From Mucilaginibacter sp. (GTDB taxonomy: Bacteria; Bacteroidota; Bacteroidia; Sphingobacteriales; Sphingobacteriaceae): DNA of 64,000 bases. This document shows positions 12,847-19,349 of the stretch, piece by piece. Each line of letters begins with the position of its first letter. Position 1 is the first letter of the stretch. Under the pieces are notes generated by a model that saw nothing but the letters and a program-made list of their open reading frames with translations, did no database searches and was not told the DNA's origin. The position numbers and the translations under genes were made by a program. Location of the stretch: positions 61,432 through 125,431 of the forward strand of contig NZ_JANYGH010000018.1 of assembly GCF_025362475.1 (NCBI RefSeq). The letters run 5' to 3'.

Positions 12847-14905
12847 ATTCGTTATCTATATATTGAGGCTCAATAATGCTTATTTCGTGATGTGCCGGGG
12901 TAAATGGGCTTACTTCTTTTCGGTTTTGCTTTTTGTTGAGGTAAACAGGATTTGTGATTTCGGTTATCTTAGGCACGGTAATTACGCGGCTTAAATCAAT
13001 ACCTCTACTTTCGGCCTCCTGCCTAAATTGAAAATCCGTATCAGCTTGCTTTAACACATCTTTTGGCGTGGTGTAGTGATGCAGGATCTCTAAAGCATCT
13101 GGATGATGCTGCAAGGCCTTTTCTCGTATGTTTTCAGAATGGTTTTTGGATTGTGATACAATTCCTTTTGTACGGCCTTTATTTTGAATTAAAAGGCGTA
13201 AATCCCTTTCGGTTTGATCTGCTATTGCTCCGTGAATAATTGACTTTTGTTTAACTGAATAAATAGGAACGTCGGTTTTCAAGTCAAACAGGTATATAAG
13301 ATCTGGAGTATCATATCTTACAGCTACCTTTTTACCATTGTAATTTTTAAAGGTTGCTGCATCAACTTGATACTCATATTTTATTCCTGCTATAGTGATG
13401 TTGATTTGCCCGCGCGAAATTTTGTATTCAGCTTTTTTAGTAAAAATCCTTAACCGTTCAAATAGATCTATTTCAAACCTGACAGGCTTTTCGCTTTGGC
13501 TGTACAACAAATTCGGTGATAGTTTAAAACCGCTCAATGTGGTATCATTAAACTGTTGTACAACCGACATACCTATCAGTTTTATCTCATTTTCAGAAAG
13601 TATTTTACCGGCCTTTGTTGCGTATTTCTGTATCAGTTCATCACTTGACCGGCCATTTTTGTCTTTAGTTTTTATACCTTGACCTATGTAACCGTAATGA
13701 TCTTTACAAAACTGCTCACCAAGGTTTTTAAAATACCTTTCGGCTATAGACTTATGTTGAGGGTTTTCGGTAACAGTCCAGGTAACGCCAATTTTTCCAA
13801 TTTCGCTTATAAAGTGTTCGGCCTCTTTGGTTTTGTTGAATGAATGATTATCGACAACAATTTCAAACGGTAAACATCCGGTGTTTGCTACAGCATCCTG
13901 AAAGGCCTCCAGTATGCTTATTCTGTTTTCTGACTGGCTGATACTATAGCCAATTATTTTACGACTGTACGCATCCCTAATGGCTATAAGCGTTAACTTA
14001 TTTAAATAACCATTATCATTTTTAAAATAGAATGGTAAATTCCAGCCATCTACCTGCCATTGTTTGTCAGCATGCAAAGCGGTTTGCATCGTTGCATAAG
14101 GCATTGTTTTTGCAAGTTTATCGCTGCCATACCTTGTAGAATACTCGTTATTTTTAGTGTTGTTTTTGATGAAGTTTTTAACCCACGAAAGAGACGGAAC
14201 TGCAATATTTGTCTCGTTACACATAGGCATAATTTTTTGTAAAACTTGTGCAGCAGTATAAGCTTTGCCTATACTTGTAACACCTCCAACAAAAAAGGCG
14301 TGTAACTCATTGAATTTAAGGTTATTTCCGCCTGTTATTTTGCGCTTATCAATGATTATACTATCATATCCAGCCACTTTACAGGCGTTTATTGTCCTTA
14401 AAAAAGCCTGTTTTGATGAGTATTGACCACTATAAACGGTGTTATAAGCAGCAAAAAGCAACTCTAAAGCGCCTTTTTTTAAACCGCCTTTATATCCGGT
14501 GGTATGTGCATCATCATATAATTTGATTAAACGCTCCCAAACGGCGCGCTTCATAGCTGCCTTTAAAGCCTCATCACTTGATAGTGAATAGGTATCACGA
14601 TAGTAAGCCCTAAAATCAGTGCATTTGTTAGCCTGTGCATATTTTAGCTTTTCAGATAGGCTAACAACTTCGCTATCCTTTTTATCACTGGCTATAGCTG
14701 CAAGCAATTCGTTTTCAGATGGCAGTTTAATTTTTGATGGAGCTGGAATAATTGCAAAATCAATAAAAGCCTCATTGTTATATTTAAACGGCTTAGAGTC
14801 CTTTCTTGCAGCCCATTTTTTTATAACATGATAGCTTATCCCTTTACCCTCTAAATAAGAGTATGATAGATAAATCTTTCCGTCAACTTTAACAACACTA
14901 CTCAT
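12845..14905 (-). CDS. MuA-like DDE transposase (rve core)
   Basis: The 686-residue protein has an N-terminal DNA-binding region (the first 60 residues read like the Mu-type winged HTH: YLEGKGISYHVIKKWAAR), a helical middle region, and a retroviral-integrase-type catalytic core. The triad is D286 (QWQVDGWNLPF), D352 (EIVVDNHSF) and E389 (NPQHKSIAERYFK), with 36 residues between the second and third members. A Mu-transposase C-terminal beta domain and a basic tail follow. It would cut and join the element ends at TGTTAAC-containing sites and create the 5-bp duplication seen at this locus. All catalytic residues are present, so the enzyme looks functional. Its start overlaps the Ner-like gene by eight bases. 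Confidence 0.93.
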   Translation of the reverse strand: MSSVVKVDGKIYLSYSYLEGKGISYHVIKKWAARKDSKPFKYNNEAFIDFAIIPAPSKIKLPSENELLAAIASDKKDSEVVSLSEKLKYAQANKCTDFRAYYRDTYSLSSDEALKAAMKRAVWERLIKLYDDAHTTGYKGGLKKGALELLFAAYNTVYSGQYSSKQAFLRTINACKVAGYDSIIIDKRKITGGNNLKFNELHAFFVGGVTSIGKAYTAAQVLQKIMPMCNETNIAVPSLSWVKNFIKNNTKNNEYSTRYGSDKLAKTMPYATMQTALHADKQWQVDGWNLPFYFKNDNGYLNKLTLIAIRDAYSRKIIGYSISQSENRISILEAFQDAVANTGCLPFEIVVDNHSFNKTKEAEHFISEIGKIGVTWTVTENPQHKSIAERYFKNLGEQFCKDHYGYIGQGIKTKDKNGRSSDELIQKYATKAGKILSENEIKLIGMSVVQQFNDTTLSGFKLSPNLLYSQSEKPVRFEIDLFERLRIFTKKAEYKISRGQINITIAGIKYEYQVDAATFKNYNGKKVAVRYDTPDLIYLFDLKTDVPIYSVKQKSIIHGAIADQTERDLRLLIQNKGRTKGIVSQSKNHSENIREKALQHHPDALEILHHYTTPKDVLKQADTDFQFRQEAESRGIDLSRVITVPKITEITNPVYLNKKQNRKEVSPFTPAHHEISIIEPQYIDNE

Positions 14906-15107
14906 TACCCTTACCCGGATTTAAAACCTTATCCCTTTGTTGATCCAGTTCGGCAATAAATTCCAAAACCGCCTTTTCAAGTTTTAAACTTCTTGTTTTG
15001 CCGTTCAAAAATTTTGATACTGATTGCTCATTAACCCCGGCTATTTTGGCTATTACTTTGCCTGATCCGTGCGGTAATTTCTCTTTTAATTCTTGACTAT
15101 AAACCAT
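14898..15107 (-). CDS. Ner/Cro-like small DNA-binding protein
   Basis: This 69-residue protein has a helix-turn-helix in VIAKIAGVNEQSVSKFLNGK, followed by a leucine-rich helix and a charged tail. It is the first gene of the leftward operon and is divergent from the CI-like repressor, as Ner is in phage Mu. Its 3' end overlaps the transposase start, so the two are translationally coupled. The likely role is to shut down early transcription and the repressor promoter by binding the shared intergenic region. Alternatively it may be an XRE-type antirepressor. Confidence 0.7.
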   Translation of the reverse strand: MVYSQELKEKLPHGSGKVIAKIAGVNEQSVSKFLNGKTRSLKLEKAVLEFIAELDQQRDKVLNPGKGNE

Positions 15108-15203
15108 AATTAGTAATATTGCAGTACAATTAAAGTGTAACTATAGAACAAATTTAGTACTAATAGTAATATAAACAAGAGAATAAAGAAATAAATATTA
15201 CCA
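15108..15203. promoter_or_regulatory. Divergent early/repressor promoter region with operator-like repeats
   Basis: This 96-bp gap between divergent regulators contains a perfect 10-bp palindrome TTAGTACTAA (15154-15163) and further TAGTAATAT copies at about 15112 and 15165. Repeated TAGTA motifs in both orientations are what one expects for a CI/Ner operator. Binding is inferred, not shown. Confidence 0.6.
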
Positions 15204-15905
15204 ATGGAAAAAATTAAAGCTGTTAGAGAGGCTTTGAATCTCAAACAAAATGAGTTTGCCACGGCATTAAAGATTACTCAATCTTATCTTTCAGCGCTTG
15301 AAACAGGCCGAAAAAACGTAACAAATAAGATTGTCGAAATTTTGATAGAAAAATTCAAGATTTCTCCAGAATGGTACTACAATAACAATGGTGATATTTT
15401 TAATAGTTCTATGGGTAATATAATTGGGGAAACTAATGGGGAAAACGATGTTCAACTACAAAAGGACTATGTAACAAATCCACCTGCAAAAGAAATTTTG
15501 TATAAAGGCTACTATGAAGAGAATAAAATTGACTTTTACTATAGGCATCCAGACCGCCAACTCAATAAATTACTATCCGTGTCCATTACCGAACTAAAGC
15601 AGGCTTTTACCGATTATTCAAAGCTTGTTAAGGTATCTGAAAGTTTTGGCGCGCCGGATTTTATTCGTGAAAAGTTCCCTTTAGGCTCAAATTTCAAGGA
15701 TTACAAAAAAGAATTTGATTTTGATTTTGGAGAAAGTCATAATCATATAACCGATAAAAAACTTTTAAAATGCTTTTTATTGGTTGCTTATGAAAGTGAA
15801 ATTGAGGGTGATAGAATGGCCATTTCTCAATTAATCAATTACATGGATATGTATGCTGATTTTTATAAGGGATATACTAAAGAGAGCCAATTTAATAAGA
15901 GTTGA
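15204..15905 (+). CDS. CI-like XRE-family repressor of the Mu-like element
   Basis: The 233-residue protein has an N-terminal XRE helix-turn-helix (about 1-60: LNLKQNEFATALKITQSYLS and ETGRKNVTNKIVEIL). A linker and an all-alpha C-terminal region with no visible LexA/S24 protease motif follow. It is the only plus-strand gene of the element and stands divergent from the Ner-like gene, exactly where the Mu c repressor lies. It probably keeps the element dormant by blocking the leftward promoter. Without a RecA-cleavable domain, release would need another signal, as for the Mu repressor. The C-terminal part may mediate oligomerisation. Confidence 0.8.
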   Translation: MEKIKAVREALNLKQNEFATALKITQSYLSALETGRKNVTNKIVEILIEKFKISPEWYYNNNGDIFNSSMGNIIGETNGENDVQLQKDYVTNPPAKEILYKGYYEENKIDFYYRHPDRQLNKLLSVSITELKQAFTDYSKLVKVSESFGAPDFIREKFPLGSNFKDYKKEFDFDFGESHNHITDKKLLKCFLLVAYESEIEGDRMAISQLINYMDMYADFYKGYTKESQFNKS

Positions 15906-15985
15906 GTTATACATTTATACTGTTTTGAGTATAATTACTATAGGTAAAACCGATCAAAATTATACTCAAATTATACAAAATAGTA

Positions 15986-16102
15986 ATTAAGTTAACAATT
16001 TGACTGACTTTTTTGTACCCACCATAAAAGCAAAAAGCGCCCTATCTAACTCAAAAACGCCATTTTTTGCCATTTTGCCATTTTATATTATGTTAACATT
16101 TT
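15986..16102 (-). promoter_or_regulatory. Putative transposase-binding sites R1 and R2
   Basis: Read on the minus strand, AAAATGTTAACATAAT (16087-16102) and AAATTGTTAACTTAAT (15986-16001) share the AAAATGTTAACTTA core found twice at the left end. The 101-base spacing differs from the 23 bases at the left, so the ends are asymmetric, as in phage Mu. Three GCCATTTT units lie between them. No gene is visible between 15906 and 16104. Confidence 0.6.
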
Positions 16103-16116
16103 AAATGAGCCCCTAT
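16092..16116 (-). repeat. Terminal inverted repeat, right end
   Basis: This is the complement of the left repeat at 5933-5957 with four mismatches. It begins GTTAACATTTTAAA on the plus strand and ends CCCCTAT next to the duplicated ACATT. Confidence 0.85.
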
Positions 16117-17085
16117 ACATTCGCTGTAGATTATCAAAAATTACAAAACCCCGGAGAAGCCTACGAACGGTTTAAGAATGGCCTGGCTTCTATGGACCAG
16201 CAGCTGGCCCGCAACGGCATGAAGCGCGCTCTGAACCTTGCCGATCTACTTGCGGCCCACAAAAAACACCAGCCCACCGTGATCCAATCAGTAGAGGGCG
16301 GTCACTTTCTTGAAGGCCAGCTGGAGCGCCTTAGCGAAGCTTATGACCGGGGCTTACGCCACCTAACACTGCTTCATGACAGCGATGCATCAGCACCACT
16401 GGGCGATGTTTTCACCAACCCCGCGCGTTGGGGCGGCCTCACCACTTTCGGTGCCAGCGTGATTAGGGAATGTAACCGCCTGGGCATTCTTGTAGACCTT
16501 GGGCACGCCAGCACAGAGACGGTGGCCGCCGCGCTCAAAGTGGCGAAACATCCGGTGATCATCTCCCATACAGGACTTGATACCCAGCTGGGACAGAACC
16601 AAAATATGGCCCGAATGATGAAGCCAAGGCTCATAAGCAAGGAGCAGGCTAAAATTGTGGCAGACACGGGCGGCGTGATTGGTGTATGGACACATTTAGC
16701 CGACTCCGCATTGGAGTACGCCCAAAATATCCGTGCCCTGGTACATGTTGTAGGTATCGACCATGTTTGCATCGGCACCGATACCAAATTGACCTCGCCA
16801 TATAGGCCAGCCGGTAACTTAGGCCCTAAACCTGGTGTTGATCCTGGTGATCGCCATGATGGGCCGCCCATGGATAAAGGTCACGATGGTACAGGCGGCA
16901 ACGGTCAAAATGGCGGCAGGATCGGCGAGCGCACAAACCAGGCCTGGGCAGATCAGAAATCCGGTTTCTATTACACCGTGGTTGATGCAATGTTAAAAAC
17001 CGGCTTTACTGCCGATGAAATAGGTAAAGTAGGCGGCGGTAACTTCTGCCGTGTGTTTGATGCAGCAACAGTTGGGAAGAGTTAA
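16105..17085 (+). pseudogene. Membrane dipeptidase (M19), C-terminal fragment split by a Mu-like element
   Basis: Dipeptidase sequence resumes at 16122. The apparent ATG at 16105 lies inside the element's end. The fragment contains the remaining M19 motifs: the metal-bridging glutamate in QSVEGGHF, histidines in VDLGHAS and IISHTGL, and the aspartate in CIGTDTK. It lacks the signal peptide and the first His-x-Asp metal site at 5663-5931. Even if translated it would stay in the cytoplasm and be incomplete. Excision of the element would restore the full gene. A separate, complete M19 gene lies at 24848-26098 and could compensate partly, though that protein has no signal peptide. Confidence 0.9.
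16117..16121. repeat. Target site duplication ACATT, right copy
   Basis: Identical to 5927-5931, immediately outside the right end of the Mu-like element. Confidence 0.8.
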
Positions 17086-17100
17086 GGGTTCGAATGTTCC

Positions 17101-17141
17101 CGTCCCCGCGGGGTTTCTCAAAGAGGCCCCCGCGGTAGCAC
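17101..17141. repeat. Dispersed GC-rich palindromic repeat, family B, copy 2
   Basis: GTCCCCGCGGGG, then TTCTCAAAGAGG and CCCCCGCGGTAGCA. This matches 3135-3175 with few differences. It lies between the broken dipeptidase and the S41 peptidase genes; 17086-17330 holds no gene. Confidence 0.6.
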
Positions 17142-17330
17142 TAAGGCTGTATCTACACAACATTAATGCAGGCATGCTCCAATATCAACTACACAAAATA
17201 AAAACATCAGTTGAAATATCTCCTCTTGTTGGATATGCCACAATAATCCAATTTACACAGCAATTATTTTCTTATTTTTATTGTTCAGATACCGATCCAC
17301 CGGCATGGAACAACTGAAAATCACCCCATT

Positions 17331-18395
17331 ATGAAGAAAATAATTTACCTGATCTGCCTTATCTCCACGCTAACCGTACGCGCGCAACAACCAGCTCAGC
17401 CGCCTAAACTTACAGCTGCAGAACGAAACACGGTGATAGACACGCTGATTGCGAAAATTAACGCCCTTTATGTTTATGAAGACCTGGCAAAAAAAATGAC
17501 TAAGGCCATTCGCCAACATCAGCAGCATCACAATTACGATACAATTAGCAGCCGGGAAGTGCTCGCTAAAACATTAACTGCTGACCTCCATGCCGCCAAT
17601 AACGACGGACATTTAGGCGTAGAGTATTCGGCTACTCCTATCGGTGATGAAAAACCGGAAGCTCCTTCGCAAGCAGATGCCGACGCGTTCCGAAAGACCT
17701 GGGCTCGCAGTAATTTCAATTTTAAGAAAGTCGAAATACTTGATGGCAATATCGGCCTCCTGCAGGTTGATACATTTTTCCCCTCAGATTGGATCAAGGA
17801 CCTTGCCCAGTCCTCCATGACGTTTCTCGCCAATTCCGACGCCATCATCATTGACATCCGCAACAACCACGGTTTTGCCGACGGCGGCTATTTGATCGCC
17901 AGTTATTTTTTTGGCGATCCGGTACACTGGAATGATAACTATGACCGCGACGCAAAAACGCTGCGCCAGTCATGGACGTTGCCGGTTGTTCCCGGTCCCA
18001 AACTGGTTGATAAGGACATTTATATCCTCGTCAGTAAAGACTGCTTTTCAGCATCGGAAGATTTTGCTTACAATATGCAGGCGCTGGGCCGTGCAAAAGT
18101 GATCGGCGAGGTCACCGGCGGGGGCGCTCATCCAACTAAGCCCTACAAGATTGGCACTTATTTTTTAGCGGATATTCCATTTGCTTACAGTGTAAACCCG
18201 GTTACACACACCGACTGGGAAGGAAAAGGCGTTCAGCCAGATGTGAAAGTTCCCGCTAACAAAGCCCTGTTGACCGCGCAGATCATGGCCATCCGGGCGG
18301 TGATAAAACGTAATCCCAACGATAAAGACCGCATAGCCGGCTTGCAGCAGGTGATCGCTGAGAAAGAAAAAAAACTGGAGGCATTAAAAAATTAG
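17331..18395 (+). CDS. Secreted S41-family peptidase (C-terminal processing/IRBP type)
   Basis: The 354-residue protein has a cleavable signal peptide (ends near VRAQ). An N-terminal helical region resembling the tricorn-core cap of interphotoreceptor-retinoid-binding-like S41 proteins follows, then a catalytic domain. DAIIIDIRNNHGFADGGYLI is the conserved Asp-rich strand of the family, and S240 in CFSASEDFAYNMQ is the probable nucleophile. GEVTGGGAHP also fits. There is no PDZ domain, as is usual for this subgroup. It probably degrades extracytoplasmic peptides. The C-terminus is a charged helix with EKEKKLEALKN. It is monocistronic. Confidence 0.88.
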   Translation: MKKIIYLICLISTLTVRAQQPAQPPKLTAAERNTVIDTLIAKINALYVYEDLAKKMTKAIRQHQQHHNYDTISSREVLAKTLTADLHAANNDGHLGVEYSATPIGDEKPEAPSQADADAFRKTWARSNFNFKKVEILDGNIGLLQVDTFFPSDWIKDLAQSSMTFLANSDAIIIDIRNNHGFADGGYLIASYFFGDPVHWNDNYDRDAKTLRQSWTLPVVPGPKLVDKDIYILVSKDCFSASEDFAYNMQALGRAKVIGEVTGGGAHPTKPYKIGTYFLADIPFAYSVNPVTHTDWEGKGVQPDVKVPANKALLTAQIMAIRAVIKRNPNDKDRIAGLQQVIAEKEKKLEALKN

Positions 18396-18420
18396 AAAGA
18401 GATGAAACTACCCGCCAGTT

Positions 18421-18570
18421 CTATCCTGTCCAAGCTGCCCCGCAGGTCAATCTTTCACCGTCCCCGAGGGGACGAAAATAGGACCCCGCGGGGACGAAAT
18501 GTTGACCAATCAATTTTCTGCGTCACCTGCCAAAGTCCCCCAAGCTGCCAGCAGGTCAATCTTTTATGAT
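18421..18570. repeat. Cluster of palindromic repeats including a family B relative
   Basis: CCAAGCTGCCCCGCAGGTCAATCTT near 18428 is repeated in shortened form near 18541. Between them GTCCCCGAGGGGAC and ACCCCGCGGGGAC form two GC-rich hairpins related to family B. There is no coding signal in 18396-18633. Confidence 0.55.
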
Positions 18571-18633
18571 TTATTAACCTGCCTATTTGGTTGTTTTACA
18601 TTAAATAGTCGAACTTTGTTTTCATAAACCACC

Positions 18634-19170
18634 ATGATTATGAGAACTTTAAAACTACTAACTACGTTGTGCCTTATTTTAGGCTTCACGGGCTTTGCTA
18701 AAGCACAAACAAGCACCGCCGATTTGGTGAAAGAATGGGAACGGGCAAAAACCTACACCAAAGAGTACCTGGATGCCATGACCGAAACTGGTTATGCCTT
18801 AAAGCCCACGCCCGAAATGCGTTCATTTGCCGAGCAGATGCTTCACCTTAGCGATGCCAACCTTGGATTTGCTTCAGGTGCATCGGGCGAAAAAAGCCCT
18901 TACGCCCCCGGCGCGTTGGAAAAATCAACCGACAAATCAAAAGCAGCTGTTACTAAAGCCGTGATGGAAAGTTATGATTTTGCCATAAACGCGCTTAAAA
19001 AGTTAACGCCCCAACAATTGGATGAGCAAATTAAACTTTTCGGCAGTATGGATCTTACAAGGAGAATGGCGTTTACCAAAGCTTTTGAGCACCAAACGCA
19101 TCACAGGGGCCAAACTACCGTTTACTTACGCCTGGCCGGTGTTAAACCACCACAGGAAAAATTGTTTTAA
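18634..19170 (+). CDS. Secreted DinB-like protein
   Basis: The 178-residue product has a signal peptide (ends near AKAQ) and a four-helix DinB-type fold. Metal-ligand histidines are visible in AEQMLHLSDANLG and in KAFEHQTHHRGQTTVYL, the characteristic closing HHRGQ motif of the superfamily. Most DinB proteins are cytoplasmic thiol-dependent transferases or have unknown roles. Exported versions are common in Bacteroidetes and their function is not known. The second methionine codon (18640) is an alternative start, giving MRTLKLLTTLC. Confidence 0.85.
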   Translation: MIMRTLKLLTTLCLILGFTGFAKAQTSTADLVKEWERAKTYTKEYLDAMTETGYALKPTPEMRSFAEQMLHLSDANLGFASGASGEKSPYAPGALEKSTDKSKAAVTKAVMESYDFAINALKKLTPQQLDEQIKLFGSMDLTRRMAFTKAFEHQTHHRGQTTVYLRLAGVKPPQEKLF

Positions 19171-19199
19171 GCAACCCAAGCAGGTTTAAAAAGCTTCAT

Positions 19200-19234
19200 C
19201 TCCGCAGGCTTCTCATTGAAAGAACCCTGCGGAG
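19200..19234. repeat. Hairpin related to dispersed family B
   Basis: CTCCGCAGG pairs with CCTGCGGAG around TTCTCATTGAAAGAA. The loop design (TTCTCA...AAGA) is the same as in family B copies, with changed arms. It could also end the DinB-like transcript. Confidence 0.45.
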
Positions 19235-19349
19235 TACTTTTCAGTATCTACCCAAATTCACTCAGTCTTTTATCTCCACAAAACTATGCCGTTTCCCAAA
19301 GCGATAAGTGCCAACACCCCGGTACCAAGCGATAAATCGGCGAATCATC

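Larger units (their letters stand above)
5932..16116 (-). mobile_element. Mu-like transposable element, 10.2 kb, lacking most phage structural genes
   Basis: Both ends are defined by gene reconstruction, a 5-bp duplication and an imperfect 25-bp inverted repeat (5933-5957 against the complement of 16092-16116, 21 of 25 matching). Gene order from the right end is: CI-like repressor (plus strand), then on the minus strand Ner/Cro-like, MuA-like transposase, MuB-like ATPase, a terminase-small/HTH-like protein and a set of unknown small genes. The set ends with a DUF6046-like protein, an HTH-like small protein, an HK97-type prohead protease with repeats, and two unknown proteins. No terminase large subunit, portal, major capsid, tail or lysis gene is visible. 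The sequence is visibly more AT-rich than its flanks. The frame-restoring, little-diverged flanks suggest a recent insertion of a functional unit. Confidence 0.9.

Noticed and set aside
5950..16098. Element ends placed at TGTTAAC...GTTAACA (classical TG/CA)
   Set aside because: That placement gives no matching flanking duplication and leaves extra bases in the dipeptidase. Placing the ends at 5932 and 16116 restores the reading frame and gives ACATT on both sides.
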